A DNA stretch of 23,900 nt from an uncultured Dorea sp. (GTDB lineage Bacteria > Bacillota > Clostridia > Lachnospirales > Lachnospiraceae), in contig UQRE01000036.1 of the NCBI GenBank assembly GCA_900543415.1, positions 1-23,900 of the forward strand, read 5' to 3'. The translations under genes were made by a program, and so were the position numbers. Under the pieces are notes generated by a model, which saw nothing but the letters and a program-made list of their open reading frames with translations, ran no database searches and had not been told where the DNA came from. Numbering within the stretch: the stretch's first letter is position 1; every line of letters begins with the position of its first letter. Shown here piece by piece: positions 12,450 to 22,500 of the stretch.

Positions 12450-13154
12450 TTAATTATCTACGTCTTCTCCAGCTAATTTCAGAATCTCAGCAATCTGTTC
12501 TTCCTTGATTCCAAGCCGTTCTGCCAGTTCATCTACTGCCACTTTTCTCCCTAGTTCTTCCGTCATAGAACGAATTGCCTCATCCAATTCAGAGACTTGC
12601 TCTACCATTCGTTTATCCTGACGCTTTACCTCTGTCTGTGCTTCAATTAAAGCCAGCATTCCCGCCCGCACTTCTTCCATAATCGAAATATCCTGTGCCT
12701 CGGGCATTTCAGACAACGCCTGCATAAGACTGACATTTCCTTCCTGGATCACATCACCGATAAAGACTTGCGGATGATTTAATTTAACCGCCTCTTCAAC
12801 TACTTTCGGGAAAAGAGACGCCATTCGCATTTCTGCTTCGCTGTCCGCTCTCATTTCTTTAAGTTCCATGAGATACGACTCTACATACTTCTGTTCTTCT
12901 TCGCTAAGGGTCGGAAGTTCCGCAGACTCTTTCTCCGCTTCTCCCTCTTGCATCGCAGTGTTATTTTTCTCAAATCCACTGACTGCCACCTTTTGTGAAA
13001 GCAAGTATTCACAGACAAGCTGTAACTGCTCCTTGCTCAAACAATCTTTCTCAAAGTAGTTTTCCACTTCTTCCAGTGCAATCTTCTGTCCCTTGGACTT
13101 TGCAAGCTCTAACACTCCCTGCAATTTCCCTCGAAATTCTAATCTGCCTGACAC
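12450..13154 (-). CDS. Degenerate sigma-70-like protein (regions 1.1, 2 and 3.0 only)
   Basis: The 234-aa product aligns by eye, collinearly, with the housekeeping sigma-A family: residues 8-60 resemble region 1.1 (GVLELAKSKGQKIALEEVENYF), 111-150 resemble regions 2.1-2.2 including VIQEGNVSLMQAL (the surface that contacts the beta-prime coiled coil), and 200-230 resemble region 3.0 (ELGRKVAVDELAERLGIKEEQIAEILKLA). The region 2.3-2.4 aromatic block (FSTYATWWIRQAI in sigma-A) is replaced by an acidic, non-aromatic helix (about 157-170), and regions 3.2 and 4 are absent. It should not recognise or melt promoters alone; an RNA-polymerase-binding modulator or sigma competitor is possible. GTG start at 13154 with GGAGG 9 nt upstream. 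It follows rpiB by 29 nt, so the two are cotranscribed. Confidence 0.8.
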   Translation of the reverse strand: MSGRLEFRGKLQGVLELAKSKGQKIALEEVENYFEKDCLSKEQLQLVCEYLLSQKVAVSGFEKNNTAMQEGEAEKESAELPTLSEEEQKYVESYLMELKEMRADSEAEMRMASLFPKVVEEAVKLNHPQVFIGDVIQEGNVSLMQALSEMPEAQDISIMEEVRAGMLALIEAQTEVKRQDKRMVEQVSELDEAIRSMTEELGRKVAVDELAERLGIKEEQIAEILKLAGEDVDN

Positions 13155-13183
13155 AGCCTACGTCCTCCACCTATCTCGCTTTC

Positions 13184-13624
13184 TTATTTTTCCTCGATCG
13201 CCATGATCATATCTACACGTGTCTGATGTCTTCCTCCCATAAACCCAGCATCTAACCACTCATCAATGATCATTTTCGCCATCTCAATACCGATCACCCT
13301 TGCCCCGAAAGCAAGAACATTCGTATTATTATGCTGTCTGGATAATCTTGCTGAATATGGTTCGGAACACACAACTGCTCTTACACCTTTCACCTTATTC
13401 GCAGCAAGAGAAATTCCAACACCTGTTCCGCAAATCAAAATACCAAGATCCACTTCGCCAGCCACTACAGCACGTCCTACTTTTTCACCATATTCCGGAT
13501 AATTGCAGCTCTCATGAGTATCTGTTCCGTAGTTTACAACTTCGTAACCCTTTTCTTTCAGATAAGCAACAACTTCATCCTTCATTTCTACTGCTGCATG
13601 ATCATTTCCAATTCCTATTTTCAT
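13184..13624 (-). CDS. rpiB: Ribose-5-phosphate isomerase B
   Basis: Interconverts ribose-5-phosphate and ribulose-5-phosphate in the non-oxidative pentose phosphate pathway (some RpiB/LacAB relatives act on allose-, galactose- or other sugar phosphates). The 146-aa protein has the N-terminal GNDHA (6-10), the catalytic Cys65 in ICGTGVGISLAANKVKG, RQHNNTNVL with His98, and GGRHQTRV near the end. Length is normal for the family (about 145-150 aa). I chose the ATG at 13624 with GAGG 9 nt upstream rather than the in-frame TTG at 13639. It has a good promoter and leads a two-gene unit with the sigma-like gene. Confidence 0.95.
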   Translation of the reverse strand: MKIGIGNDHAAVEMKDEVVAYLKEKGYEVVNYGTDTHESCNYPEYGEKVGRAVVAGEVDLGILICGTGVGISLAANKVKGVRAVVCSEPYSARLSRQHNNTNVLAFGARVIGIEMAKMIIDEWLDAGFMGGRHQTRVDMIMAIEEK

Positions 13625-13640
13625 ATTATTAAACCTCAAC

Positions 13641-13669
13641 TTCCATTCATATTCTTTTTATATTATAAT
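13641..13669 (+). promoter_or_regulatory. Possible promoter of the HAD phosphatase gene
   Basis: A perfect TATAAT (13664-13669) on the plus strand, with a weak -35 (TTCCAT, 13641-13646) at 17 nt. The -10 overlaps the -10 of the divergent rpiB promoter. Confidence 0.4.
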
Positions 13670-13690
13670 GGGTAAGGATTGATTAAGCAA
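13662..13690 (-). promoter_or_regulatory. Sigma-A promoter of rpiB
   Basis: TTGCTT (13685-13690), 17-nt spacer, TATAAT (13662-13667) on the minus strand, about 38 nt before the rpiB start. Confidence 0.8.
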
Positions 13691-13715
13691 CATAAGATTA
13701 AAAAGGAGAGTTTAT

Positions 13716-14495
13716 ATGATAAAATATATAGCCAGTGACCTTGACGGAACTTTACTTCATAATGGCGCGCAACACCTGCCCGAAGAAATTTTTGACTTGA
13801 TCCGCGCGTTAAAAAAACGCGGAATCCATTTTATTGCTGCCAGTGGACGTCAATACAACAATATGTACCGGATGTTTGAACCTGTACAGGATGACATATC
13901 CTACATTGCCGAAAATGGTTCTTTATGCATTCACAACCATAAAACCATTTCCCGCGGAGAGATTGATCGGGATCTCGGTCTTCGCATTATTGAAGCTTCC
14001 AGACACTACGATTCCTGCAGCTGTCTTTTATCCTGTGAAGGTCGATGCTATACAGATTCCAAGGATGAACACTTTATTTCACACCTCTTGAATACAATCA
14101 AATATGATATGGATGTCGTCGATGACCTTAAACAAATTGAAAAACCATTTTTAAAAATTGCCATGTGCGATTTCCACAATCCTCAAAAGTTACTTCCTTT
14201 TTTCAAAGATCAATTCCGATCCGAAATCAAAGTTGTGACTTCCGGCAATATATGGGTTGATTTTATCGCCCCCAACGCCAACAAAGGACTTGCGCTTTCC
14301 AATCTTCTCAACCATTTTGGTCTATCCCCGACTGACGGAATTGCCTTCGGGGATCAGTATAATGACCTTGAAATGCTTCAGCTTGCAGGGACAGGATATG
14401 CCATGAAAAATGCAGCTTCTGGCGTAGCCGATCATGCCGATAAGGTTACTGATTCTGTCGAGCAGATTATGCGCGAGATTCTCGAAACGGAATAA
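13716..14495 (+). CDS. Cof-type HAD-IIB phosphatase
   Basis: A cytosolic phosphatase of the haloacid dehalogenase superfamily, Cof subfamily, which hydrolyses small phosphorylated metabolites such as sugar phosphates or flavin/pyridoxal phosphates. The 259-aa product has motif I DLDGTLL (8-14, nucleophile Asp8 and acid Asp10), motif II in AASGRQ (41-46), the IIB cap domain in the middle, a lysine in the ANKGLAL segment for motif III, and motif IV GDQYNDLEML. ATG at 13716 has AAGGAG 7 nt upstream. It is a single-gene unit ending at a strong terminator. The substrate is not predictable; the divergent neighbour rpiB makes sugar phosphates a reasonable guess only. Confidence 0.92.
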   Translation: MIKYIASDLDGTLLHNGAQHLPEEIFDLIRALKKRGIHFIAASGRQYNNMYRMFEPVQDDISYIAENGSLCIHNHKTISRGEIDRDLGLRIIEASRHYDSCSCLLSCEGRCYTDSKDEHFISHLLNTIKYDMDVVDDLKQIEKPFLKIAMCDFHNPQKLLPFFKDQFRSEIKVVTSGNIWVDFIAPNANKGLALSNLLNHFGLSPTDGIAFGDQYNDLEMLQLAGTGYAMKNAASGVADHADKVTDSVEQIMREILETE

Positions 14496-14513
14496 ACATT
14501 ATCACTTCAACCT

Positions 14514-14549
14514 AAGAAGGAGTTCTCTTATTCGAGAACTCCTTCTTTT
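14514..14549 (+). terminator. Intrinsic terminator after the HAD gene
   Basis: Perfect 14-bp stem AAGAAGGAGTTCTC / GAGAACTCCTTCTT (14514-14527 with 14534-14547) with a 6-nt loop, running into TTTT on the plus strand. It separates the convergent HAD and M24 peptidase genes. Confidence 0.92.
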
Positions 14550-14584
14550 CATTATTTCTTTAATCCATATCGGTTCTTTCGTCC

Positions 14585-15673
14585 TTATTCCTCTGGAACT
14601 ACGATCAGATCTTTTGTAAAGTGGTTCAGTACTTCACATCCATCTTCTGTGATGATTACAAGGTCTTCGATACGAACACCGATTTCTTCATCTGGAAGGT
14701 AGATACCCGGCTCAACAGAGAAGCACTGTCCAACCTGAATGATATCCTCATTTACAGAAGATACATCACCGAACTCGTGGTCTTCCATACCGATTGAATG
14801 ACCTGTTCTGTGTGTGAAATATTTTCCGAATCCTTTTTCTTCAATGTAGTTTCTGCAAGCAAGGTCAACATCACACATTCTGTTACCTGGTTTTGCAGCT
14901 GCAAGACCTCTTGCCTGAGCCTCTTTAACTACTTCGTATACTTCTCTTGCTCTATCAGATACTTCACCGATAAATACTGTTCTTGTCATATCAGAACAGT
15001 AGTTATCAAGAATGCCACCGATATCAAGAACTACAGAATCTCCGCGTTTTCCTTTTGTATTATCTGTTACGTGGTGCGGATCAGCTCCTGATCTTCCGTA
15101 ACCTGTGATTGGATCGAAAGACACGTCAGAGTGTCCTGCTTTCTTGTACATATCACGAACAATTGCATTAAGTTCAAGCTCTGTATATCCTTTTACAACC
15201 ATAGGGATAAGCTGCTCCATGATCTTGTCGTTCTCTAAAGAAGCTTTTCTCATTAATTCCTGCTCATGCTCATCTTTGATCATTCTTACATAGTCAACGA
15301 TCGGAGAACCGTTCACGAATTTGCTTCCTGCTCCTAATTCCTGAAGTCTGATCAAGAATCTGGATGGCCATGTCTTATCGATACCAACTGTTTTATCTTT
15401 TTCAATAAACTGGCTTAAGATCTCAACACCATCCTGAATATCGTTATACCATACAAGTTCTACTCCAAGATCTTCGTCCTGTGGGAATAATTCGTTGATC
15501 ACCATTTTGTGATTACCGTTTACGTTAAGTAAAAGGGCTAACATTCTCTCACCTGGTGCGATTTTCTTTCCAACAAGGTAATAAATCGCAAGCGGATCCG
15601 AGATAATGAGCTGTGGCACATCATGCTCTTCCATTGATTTTAAAATTCTGCCTAATTTTCCTGCATCCATCAT
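14585..15673 (-). CDS. M24-family Xaa-Pro peptidase
   Basis: A cytosolic metallopeptidase that removes residues next to proline (Xaa-Pro aminopeptidase or prolidase). The 362-aa product has an N-terminal creatinase-like domain (about 1-130) and a C-terminal pita-bread domain with all five metal ligands: Asp217 (VVLDIGG), Asp228 (CSDMTRT), His292 (THRTGHSIG), Glu321 (SVEPGIY) and Glu336 (VRIEDLV). Length fits PepQ/YqhT-type enzymes (about 355-365 aa). The ATG at 15673 (or the next codon, also ATG) lies 10 nt after AGGAGG. It has a perfect consensus promoter and lies downstream of rpoC but in a separate transcription unit, since the rpoC terminator intervenes. Confidence 0.93.
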   Translation of the reverse strand: MMDAGKLGRILKSMEEHDVPQLIISDPLAIYYLVGKKIAPGERMLALLLNVNGNHKMVINELFPQDEDLGVELVWYNDIQDGVEILSQFIEKDKTVGIDKTWPSRFLIRLQELGAGSKFVNGSPIVDYVRMIKDEHEQELMRKASLENDKIMEQLIPMVVKGYTELELNAIVRDMYKKAGHSDVSFDPITGYGRSGADPHHVTDNTKGKRGDSVVLDIGGILDNYCSDMTRTVFIGEVSDRAREVYEVVKEAQARGLAAAKPGNRMCDVDLACRNYIEEKGFGKYFTHRTGHSIGMEDHEFGDVSSVNEDIIQVGQCFSVEPGIYLPDEEIGVRIEDLVIITEDGCEVLNHFTKDLIVVPEE

Positions 15674-15748
15674 AGTAGCATTCCCTCCTAATTGTATTAT
15701 GCATTTACTTTATTATGTATTGTGCACTTTCCCTTGCACTACCTTTTG

Positions 15749-15777
15749 ATTATAGTCTTCTTTATGCAATCTGTCAA
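15749..15777 (-). promoter_or_regulatory. Consensus sigma-A promoter of the M24 peptidase gene
   Basis: TTGACA (15772-15777), 17-nt spacer, TATAAT (15749-15754): a perfect consensus on the minus strand, implying high expression. A small inverted repeat GTGCA/TGCAC (15722-15739) lies in the early leader. Confidence 0.9.
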
Positions 15778-15784
15778 CATTTCG

Positions 15785-15821
15785 GAAAAAAGTGAGACAT
15801 ATAAAATACGTCTCACTTTTA
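15785..15821 (-). terminator. Intrinsic terminator of the rpoBC operon
   Basis: Stem AAAAGTGAGAC(G)TAT / ATATGTCTCACTTTT (15806-15820 with 15787-15801, one G-T pair) with a 4-nt loop, followed by T residues on the minus strand, about 40 nt past the rpoC stop. Confidence 0.92.
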
Positions 15822-15859
15822 TACTACTCTTATATTTCCGAATCAAGATCAGACTTTTT

Positions 15860-18800
15860 CTACTCTTCTACAAGCACTTCTTCTGTCTCTATCTCGTCAA
15901 CGAGTTCCAGTGTACCTGCTTGCTTTACTGTCTCTTCTTCCATCTCATCTGAAGCTTCAGATTCTTCTACTTTAACTGCATTAGAATCCAAATGAATATC
16001 ACGATATTTATTCATACCCGTACCAGCCGGAATATGTTTACCAATGATAACATTTTCTTTCAGACCTACCAATGGGTCAATCTTACCTTTAATTGCTGCT
16101 TCTGTCAGAACCTTTGTTGTCTCCTGGAAAGAAGCTGCTGACAGGAAGGAGTTGGTTGCAAGAGATGCTTTTGTAATACCAAGCATAATCTGTTCACCTG
16201 TTGCTGGTTCTTTTCCTTCTTCTTCCAATGCTTTATTCACATCTTCAAACTCAAGGATATCTACATTTGTTCCCGGAAGGAATTCTGTATCTCCAGCTTC
16301 TTCGATACGGATTTTCTTAAGCATCTGACGCACGATCACTTCGATATGCTTATCGTTGATCTCAACACCCTGAAGTCGATATACTCGCTGTACTTCTTGA
16401 AGCATATAATCCTGCACTGCACGAACACCTTTGATCTTCAAGATATCATGCGGATTTACACTACCTTCTGTAAGCTCATCACCGGCATTAAGTTTTACTC
16501 CATCCTGAATCTTAATACGAGATCCATATGGGATAAGATATGCTTTTGATTCGCCTGTCTCGTCATTCGTAACAATAATCTCACGTTTTTTCTTTGTATC
16601 GTTGATATTTGCTGTTCCGGCAAACTCTGTGATAATCGCAAGTCCCTTCGGCTTTCTGGCCTCAAAAAGCTCCTCGACACGAGGAAGACCCTGTGTGATA
16701 TCGTCACCGGCAACACCACCGGTATGGAACGTACGCATGGTAAGCTGTGTACCAGGTTCTCCGATAGACTGGGCAGCAATGATACCGACAGCCTCACCAA
16801 CCTGAACCGGCTCTCCTGTCGCCATGTTCGCACCATAACATTTTGCACAGATTCCGCTGTGTGAACGACAAGTAAGGATTGTACGGATCTTAATCTTTGT
16901 AAGAGTTTCACCGTTCTCATCTACGCCCTTCTTCATGATCAGCTCTGCACGTTTTGGTGTAACCATATGATTTGCTTTTACAAGCACATTTCCATCTTTA
17001 TCTACAATATTTTCACAGAGATAACGTCCTGTAATACGCTCCTGCAAGCTCTCAATTTCTTCATTTCCATCCACAAATGCTTTTACGTACATTCCCGGAA
17101 TTTCTCCATCCTTCGGTGTACAGTCAACTTCATGGATAATAAGCTCCTGAGATACGTCAACCAAACGTCTTGTAAGGTATCCTGAGTCAGCAGTACGAAG
17201 AGCTGTATCGGACAGACCTTTACGAGCTCCATGGGCAGACATGAAATACTCCAATACGTCCAGACCTTCACGGAAGTTAGACTTGATCGGCAACTCGATC
17301 GTACGTCCTGTTGTATCCGCCATCAATCCACGCATACCTGCAAGCTGTTTGATCTGTTTGTCAGAACCACGGGCTCCGGAATCCGCCATCATGAAGATGT
17401 TGTTATATTTATCAAGACCGGTAAGCAGCGCCTCTGTAAGAGCATCGTCAGTTGCTTTCCATGTCTCTACAACTTCTTTGTAACGTTCTTCCTCTGTAAT
17501 CAGACCACGTTTGAAGTTCTTTGTGATCTTATCAACTGTATCCTGTGCCTTTTCAATCATTTCCGGTTTCTGAGGCGGTACAGTCATATCAGAAATTGAT
17601 ACGGTCATAGCTGCTCTTGTGGAATATTTGTAACCGATCGCTTTTACTGCGTCAAGTACCTCTGCTGTTGCAGTTGAGCCATGTGTATTAATAACTTTTT
17701 CAAGGATCTGCTTTAACTGTTTCTTACCTACGTGGAAATCAACTTCCAGTAAGAGTTCCTGTCCTTCCACTTCACGATCTACAAATCCAAGATCCTGTGG
17801 AATAATCTCATTAAAGATAAATCTTCCCAATGTAGATTCGATTGTTCCTGTCTTCACACTTCCGTCTGCCATTGTTTTGGACACACGTACCTTAATGCGA
17901 GAGTGAAGAGTAACCGCACCATTCTCATAAGCAAGAATCGCTTCGTTTACGCTCTTGAACGCCTTGCCTTCACCAAGCGCTCCCGGTCTTTCCTGTGTCA
18001 GATAGTAAATACCAAGTACCATATCCTGAGAAGGAACCGCAACCGGGCCACCATCAGACGGTTTCAACAAGTTGTTTGGAGAGAGCAGAAGGAATCTACA
18101 CTCTGCCTGAGCTTCTACAGATAATGGAAGATGGACAGCCATCTGGTCTCCGTCAAAGTCAGCGTTGTAAGCTGTACATACCAACGGATGAAGCTTAATC
18201 GCCTTACCTTCTACAAGGATTGGTTCAAATGCCTGAATACCAAGTCTGTGAAGTGTGGGGGCACGGTTCAACATAACCGGATGCTCTTTGATAACTTCTT
18301 CCAGAACATCCCACACTTCTGGTCTCAGTCTTTCTACCATCTTTTTCGCATTTTTAATATTCTGCGCAATACCTTTCTGAACAAGTTCTTTCATAACGAA
18401 AGGCTTGAACAGTTCAATCGCCATCTCTTTTGGAAGACCACACTGGTAAATCTTAAGTTCCGGTCCTACTACGATAACAGAACGTCCAGAATAGTCTACA
18501 CGCTTACCAAGCAAGTTCTGACGGAAACGTCCGGATTTACCTTTCAGCATATCAGAAAGAGACTTAAGCGCTCTGTTTCCAGGACCTGTTACCGGACGGC
18601 CGCGGCGTCCGTTGTCGATCAGCGCATCTACTGCTTCCTGAAGCATTCTTTTTTCATTTCTAACGATAATATCCGGTGCGCCAAGTTCAAGCAGGCGTTT
18701 CAGACGGTTATTTCTGTTAATGATTCTTCTATAAAGATCGTTCAAATCAGATGTGGCAAAACGTCCACCGTCTAACTGAACCATCGGGCGAAGATCCGGC

Positions 18801-19528
18801 GGGATGACCGGAATATTATTCATGATCATCCACTCCGGTTTATTTCCGGATTCACGGAAAGCTTCAACAACTTCCAGACGTTTCACGATTCTTGCGCGCT
18901 TCTGTCCGGTTGCTCCCTGCAAGCCTTCTGTCAATTCTTTGTATTCTTTCTCCAGATCAATAGCCTGTAACAATTCCTGAATGGATTCTGCTCCCATGCC
19001 TACACGGAAAGCGCTTCCCCATTTTTCTCTTGCTTCCTGATACTCCTGCTCAGATAATACCTGCTTGTACTGAAGATCTGTCTCTCCCTTATCAAGCACA
19101 ATATAAGAAGCAAAGTAGAGAACCTTTTCGAGTGTTCTCGGGGACAGATCAAGGATCAGTCCCATGCGGCTTGGAATTCCTTTAAAATACCAGATATGAG
19201 ATACCGGTGCAGCCAGTGCAATGTGACCCATACGCTCACGACGAACGCTTGCTTTTGTAACTTCTACTCCACAGCGGTCGCAGACTACGCCTTTATAGCG
19301 AATCTTTTTGTATTTTCCACAATGACATTCCCAGTCTTTGCTTGGTCCGAAGATCTTTTCACAGAAAAGACCATCTTTCTCCGGTTTTAAAGTTCTATAG
19401 TTAATGGTCTCAGGTTTCGTAACTTCTCCTCTTGACCATTCCAGGATCTTCTCAGGTGATGCCAAACCGATTTTGATCGCATCAAAAGTCATTGGCTGAA
19501 AAGTTTGTTCCTTATTATTTTCTGGCAT
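15860..19528 (-). CDS. rpoC: DNA-directed RNA polymerase subunit beta'
   Basis: The beta-prime subunit of RNA polymerase, forming the active centre with beta. The 1222-aa product has the N-terminal zinc-binding cysteines Cys68, Cys70, Cys83 and Cys86, the catalytic Mg2+-binding loop NADFDGDQ (455-462), the rudder/clamp region, and the second zinc site CRSHSGICAKC in the C-terminal half. Length is typical of Firmicutes, without the large insertions of proteobacteria or cyanobacteria. An acidic tail ends the protein (EEVLVEE). ATG at 19528 has AAGGGG 7 nt upstream; it starts 14 nt after rpoB and is cotranscribed with it. The usual downstream genes (rpsL, rpsG, fusA) are absent; an M24 peptidase unit follows. 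Confidence 0.98.
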   Translation of the reverse strand: MPENNKEQTFQPMTFDAIKIGLASPEKILEWSRGEVTKPETINYRTLKPEKDGLFCEKIFGPSKDWECHCGKYKKIRYKGVVCDRCGVEVTKASVRRERMGHIALAAPVSHIWYFKGIPSRMGLILDLSPRTLEKVLYFASYIVLDKGETDLQYKQVLSEQEYQEAREKWGSAFRVGMGAESIQELLQAIDLEKEYKELTEGLQGATGQKRARIVKRLEVVEAFRESGNKPEWMIMNNIPVIPPDLRPMVQLDGGRFATSDLNDLYRRIINRNNRLKRLLELGAPDIIVRNEKRMLQEAVDALIDNGRRGRPVTGPGNRALKSLSDMLKGKSGRFRQNLLGKRVDYSGRSVIVVGPELKIYQCGLPKEMAIELFKPFVMKELVQKGIAQNIKNAKKMVERLRPEVWDVLEEVIKEHPVMLNRAPTLHRLGIQAFEPILVEGKAIKLHPLVCTAYNADFDGDQMAVHLPLSVEAQAECRFLLLSPNNLLKPSDGGPVAVPSQDMVLGIYYLTQERPGALGEGKAFKSVNEAILAYENGAVTLHSRIKVRVSKTMADGSVKTGTIESTLGRFIFNEIIPQDLGFVDREVEGQELLLEVDFHVGKKQLKQILEKVINTHGSTATAEVLDAVKAIGYKYSTRAAMTVSISDMTVPPQKPEMIEKAQDTVDKITKNFKRGLITEEERYKEVVETWKATDDALTEALLTGLDKYNNIFMMADSGARGSDKQIKQLAGMRGLMADTTGRTIELPIKSNFREGLDVLEYFMSAHGARKGLSDTALRTADSGYLTRRLVDVSQELIIHEVDCTPKDGEIPGMYVKAFVDGNEEIESLQERITGRYLCENIVDKDGNVLVKANHMVTPKRAELIMKKGVDENGETLTKIKIRTILTCRSHSGICAKCYGANMATGEPVQVGEAVGIIAAQSIGEPGTQLTMRTFHTGGVAGDDITQGLPRVEELFEARKPKGLAIITEFAGTANINDTKKKREIIVTNDETGESKAYLIPYGSRIKIQDGVKLNAGDELTEGSVNPHDILKIKGVRAVQDYMLQEVQRVYRLQGVEINDKHIEVIVRQMLKKIRIEEAGDTEFLPGTNVDILEFEDVNKALEEEGKEPATGEQIMLGITKASLATNSFLSAASFQETTKVLTEAAIKGKIDPLVGLKENVIIGKHIPAGTGMNKYRDIHLDSNAVKVEESEASDEMEEETVKQAGTLELVDEIETEEVLVEE

Positions 19529-19542
19529 ACTGGCACCCCTTT

Positions 19543-22500
19543 CTATTCATTATCATCATATGCGAAATCATCAGTTTCTTCAAATTCAATCGCGAAATCA
19601 TCATCACTTGGATCTTCTTCCACATCTACAAGCTCTTCTCCTTCGAATTCCTGCTCTGTGTAACCCTGCGCTCCAAGATTCTCTTCCTGACGGTACTTTC
19701 TGTCTCCCTCGATTAATGAACGGAAATCTGTTTCGCCCATATCAACGGTCTCCATGATCTCTACTTCTGTATTGTCATCACGCAACACGCGCACATCCAG
19801 ACCAAGAGACTGTAACTCTTTCAAGAGTACCTTGAAAGATTCCGGAATACCCGGCTCTGGGATATTTTCGCCCTTAATGATTGCTTCGTAAGTCTTCACA
19901 CGTCCAATCACATCATCAGATTTAACAGTAAGAATTTCCTGAAGAGTATAAGATGCACCGTAGGCCTCCAGTGCCCAAACCTCCATCTCTCCGAAACGTT
20001 GTCCACCGAACTGTGCCTTACCACCTAATGGCTGCTGTGTAACCAGCGAGTAAGGACCTGTAGAACGAGCATGGATCTTATCATCAACCAAGTGATGCAG
20101 TTTCAGATAGTGCATGTGTCCAATCGTTACCGGACTATCAAAGAACTCTCCTGTTCTTCCGTCGCGGAGACGAACTTTACCATCTCTGGAAAGTGGAACT
20201 CCTTTCCACAATTTTCTGTGGTCTCTGTTCTCATAGAGATATTCCATAACTTCCGGAAGCAGTTCTGCTTTGTGTTTCTCTTCGAACTCTTCCCAGCTTA
20301 AGTTTACATAATCATTTGCCAGATCCAATGTATCCATGATGTCATTCTCGTTAGCGCCATCAAATACTGGTGTAGCAATGTTAAAGCCTAATGCTTTTGC
20401 AGCCAGAGATAAGTGAATCTCAAGCACCTGTCCGATATTCATACGTGATGGTACACCCAGAGGGTTCAGCACGATGTCAAGCGGACGTCCGTTTGGCAGG
20501 AACGGCATATCTTCTACCGGAAGCACACGGGAAACGACACCCTTGTTACCATGACGTCCGGCCATTTTATCACCGACAGAGATTTTTCTCTTCTGAGCAA
20601 TGTAAATGCGGACAGACTGGTTAACACCCGGTGACAATTCATCGCCGTTTTCTCTTGTAAATACTTTTGCATCTACAACAATACCATATTCTCCGTGAGG
20701 TACTTTCAGAGAAGTATCTCTTACTTCGCGGGCTTTCTCTCCGAAGATTGCACGGAGAAGTCGTTCCTCTGCTGTAAGTTCTGTCTCTCCCTTCGGAGTT
20801 ACTTTACCTACCAGAATATCACCGGCACGTACTTCTGCACCGATACGGATAATTCCTCTCTCGTCAAGATCTTTGAGAGCCTCATCACCGACACCCGGAA
20901 TATCGCGAGTGATCTCTTCTGGTCCAAGCTTTGTATCACGGGCTTCTGCCTCGTATTCTTCAATATGAACAGATGTATATACATCGTCCTGTACAAGTCT
21001 TTCACTTAAAAGAACAGCATCCTCGTAGTTATAACCTTCCCATGTCATAAATCCGATCAATGGGTTTTTACCAAGCGCCATCTCACCATTAGAAGTAGAC
21101 GGACCATCGGCGATTACATCACCGGCCTCGATACGATCTCCTTTGAAGACGATCGGTCTCTGGTTATAACAGTTACTCTGGTTGCTTCGAAGGAATTTTG
21201 TCAGCTTATAAGTTCTAAGCTTTCCATCGTCCTGACGGATTACGATCTCAGTAGATGCAGAACGTTCTACCACACCGCCTTCTTCCGCAACAACGCATAC
21301 ACCGGAGTCAACTGCGGATTTCTCTTCCATACCTGTTCCGACAACCGGAGCCTCTGTCATAAGAAGCGGAACTGCCTGACGCTGCATGTTTGATCCCATC
21401 AGCGCACGGTTCGCATCATCGTTCTCAAGGAATGGAATAAGGGCTGTTGCAACAGAGAACACCATCTTAGGAGATACGTCCATATAATCAAAGACTTTTC
21501 TCTCATATTCCTGTGTCTCTTCACGGTAACGACCGGATACATTCTTATGAATGAAATGACCTTCTGCATCCAGTGGCTCATTGGCCTGTGCTACATGGTA
21601 GTTATCTTCTTCATCCGCTGTCATATATACAACTTCGTCTGTAACGACCGGATTCTGCGGATCATCATGATTAATCTTACGGTATGGTGCTTCTACAAAT
21701 CCATACTGGTTAATTCTTGCATAACATGCAAGGGAGTTGATAAGACCGATGTTCGGTCCTTCAGGCGTCTCAATCGGACACATTCTTCCGTAGTGAGAGT
21801 AGTGTACGTCTCGAACCTCGAATCCTGCACGATCTCTTGACAGACCACCAGGACCAAGAGCAGACAGACGTCTCTTATGTGTCAACTCACCAAGCGGGTT
21901 GTTCTGATCCATGAACTGTGACAACTGGGAAGAACCAAAGAATTCTTTTACCGCTGCTGTCACTGGTTTGATATTGATCAGAGACTGTGGAGAAATTCCT
22001 TCCAAATCCTGTGTGGTCATTCTCTCACGTACTACACGCTCTAATCTGGACAGACCGATTCTGTACTGATTCTGCAAAAGCTCACCTACCGCACGGATAC
22101 GTCTGTTTCCGAGATGGTCGATATCATCGTCTGTTCCGATTCCATATTCAAGATGCATATTATAGTTAATAGATGCAAGGATATCTTCTTTTGTAATGTG
22201 TTTTGGAATGAGGTCATGGATATCTCTCTTAATTGCATCCTTTAATTCGTCAATATCACCTGCAGTTTCTTCTAATAATCCTGCAAGTACCGGATAGTAT
22301 ACAAGCTCTGTCACGCCAACTTCTTTTGGATCAATATCTACGATCGCATCAAGATCCACCATCATATTAGAGAGAACTTTAATACTTCTCTCCTCTTCCG
22401 GCTTATCGATCCACACATACGGAACTGCCGTATTCTGGATTGCTTCTGCAATCTCTCTTGTAATCTTTGTTCCTGCCTCTGCGATCACTTCTCCGGTAAT

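Noticed and set aside
12450..13154. Functional alternative sigma factor
   Set aside because: The promoter-melting aromatics and the whole of region 4 are missing, so it is described as a sigma-like protein.
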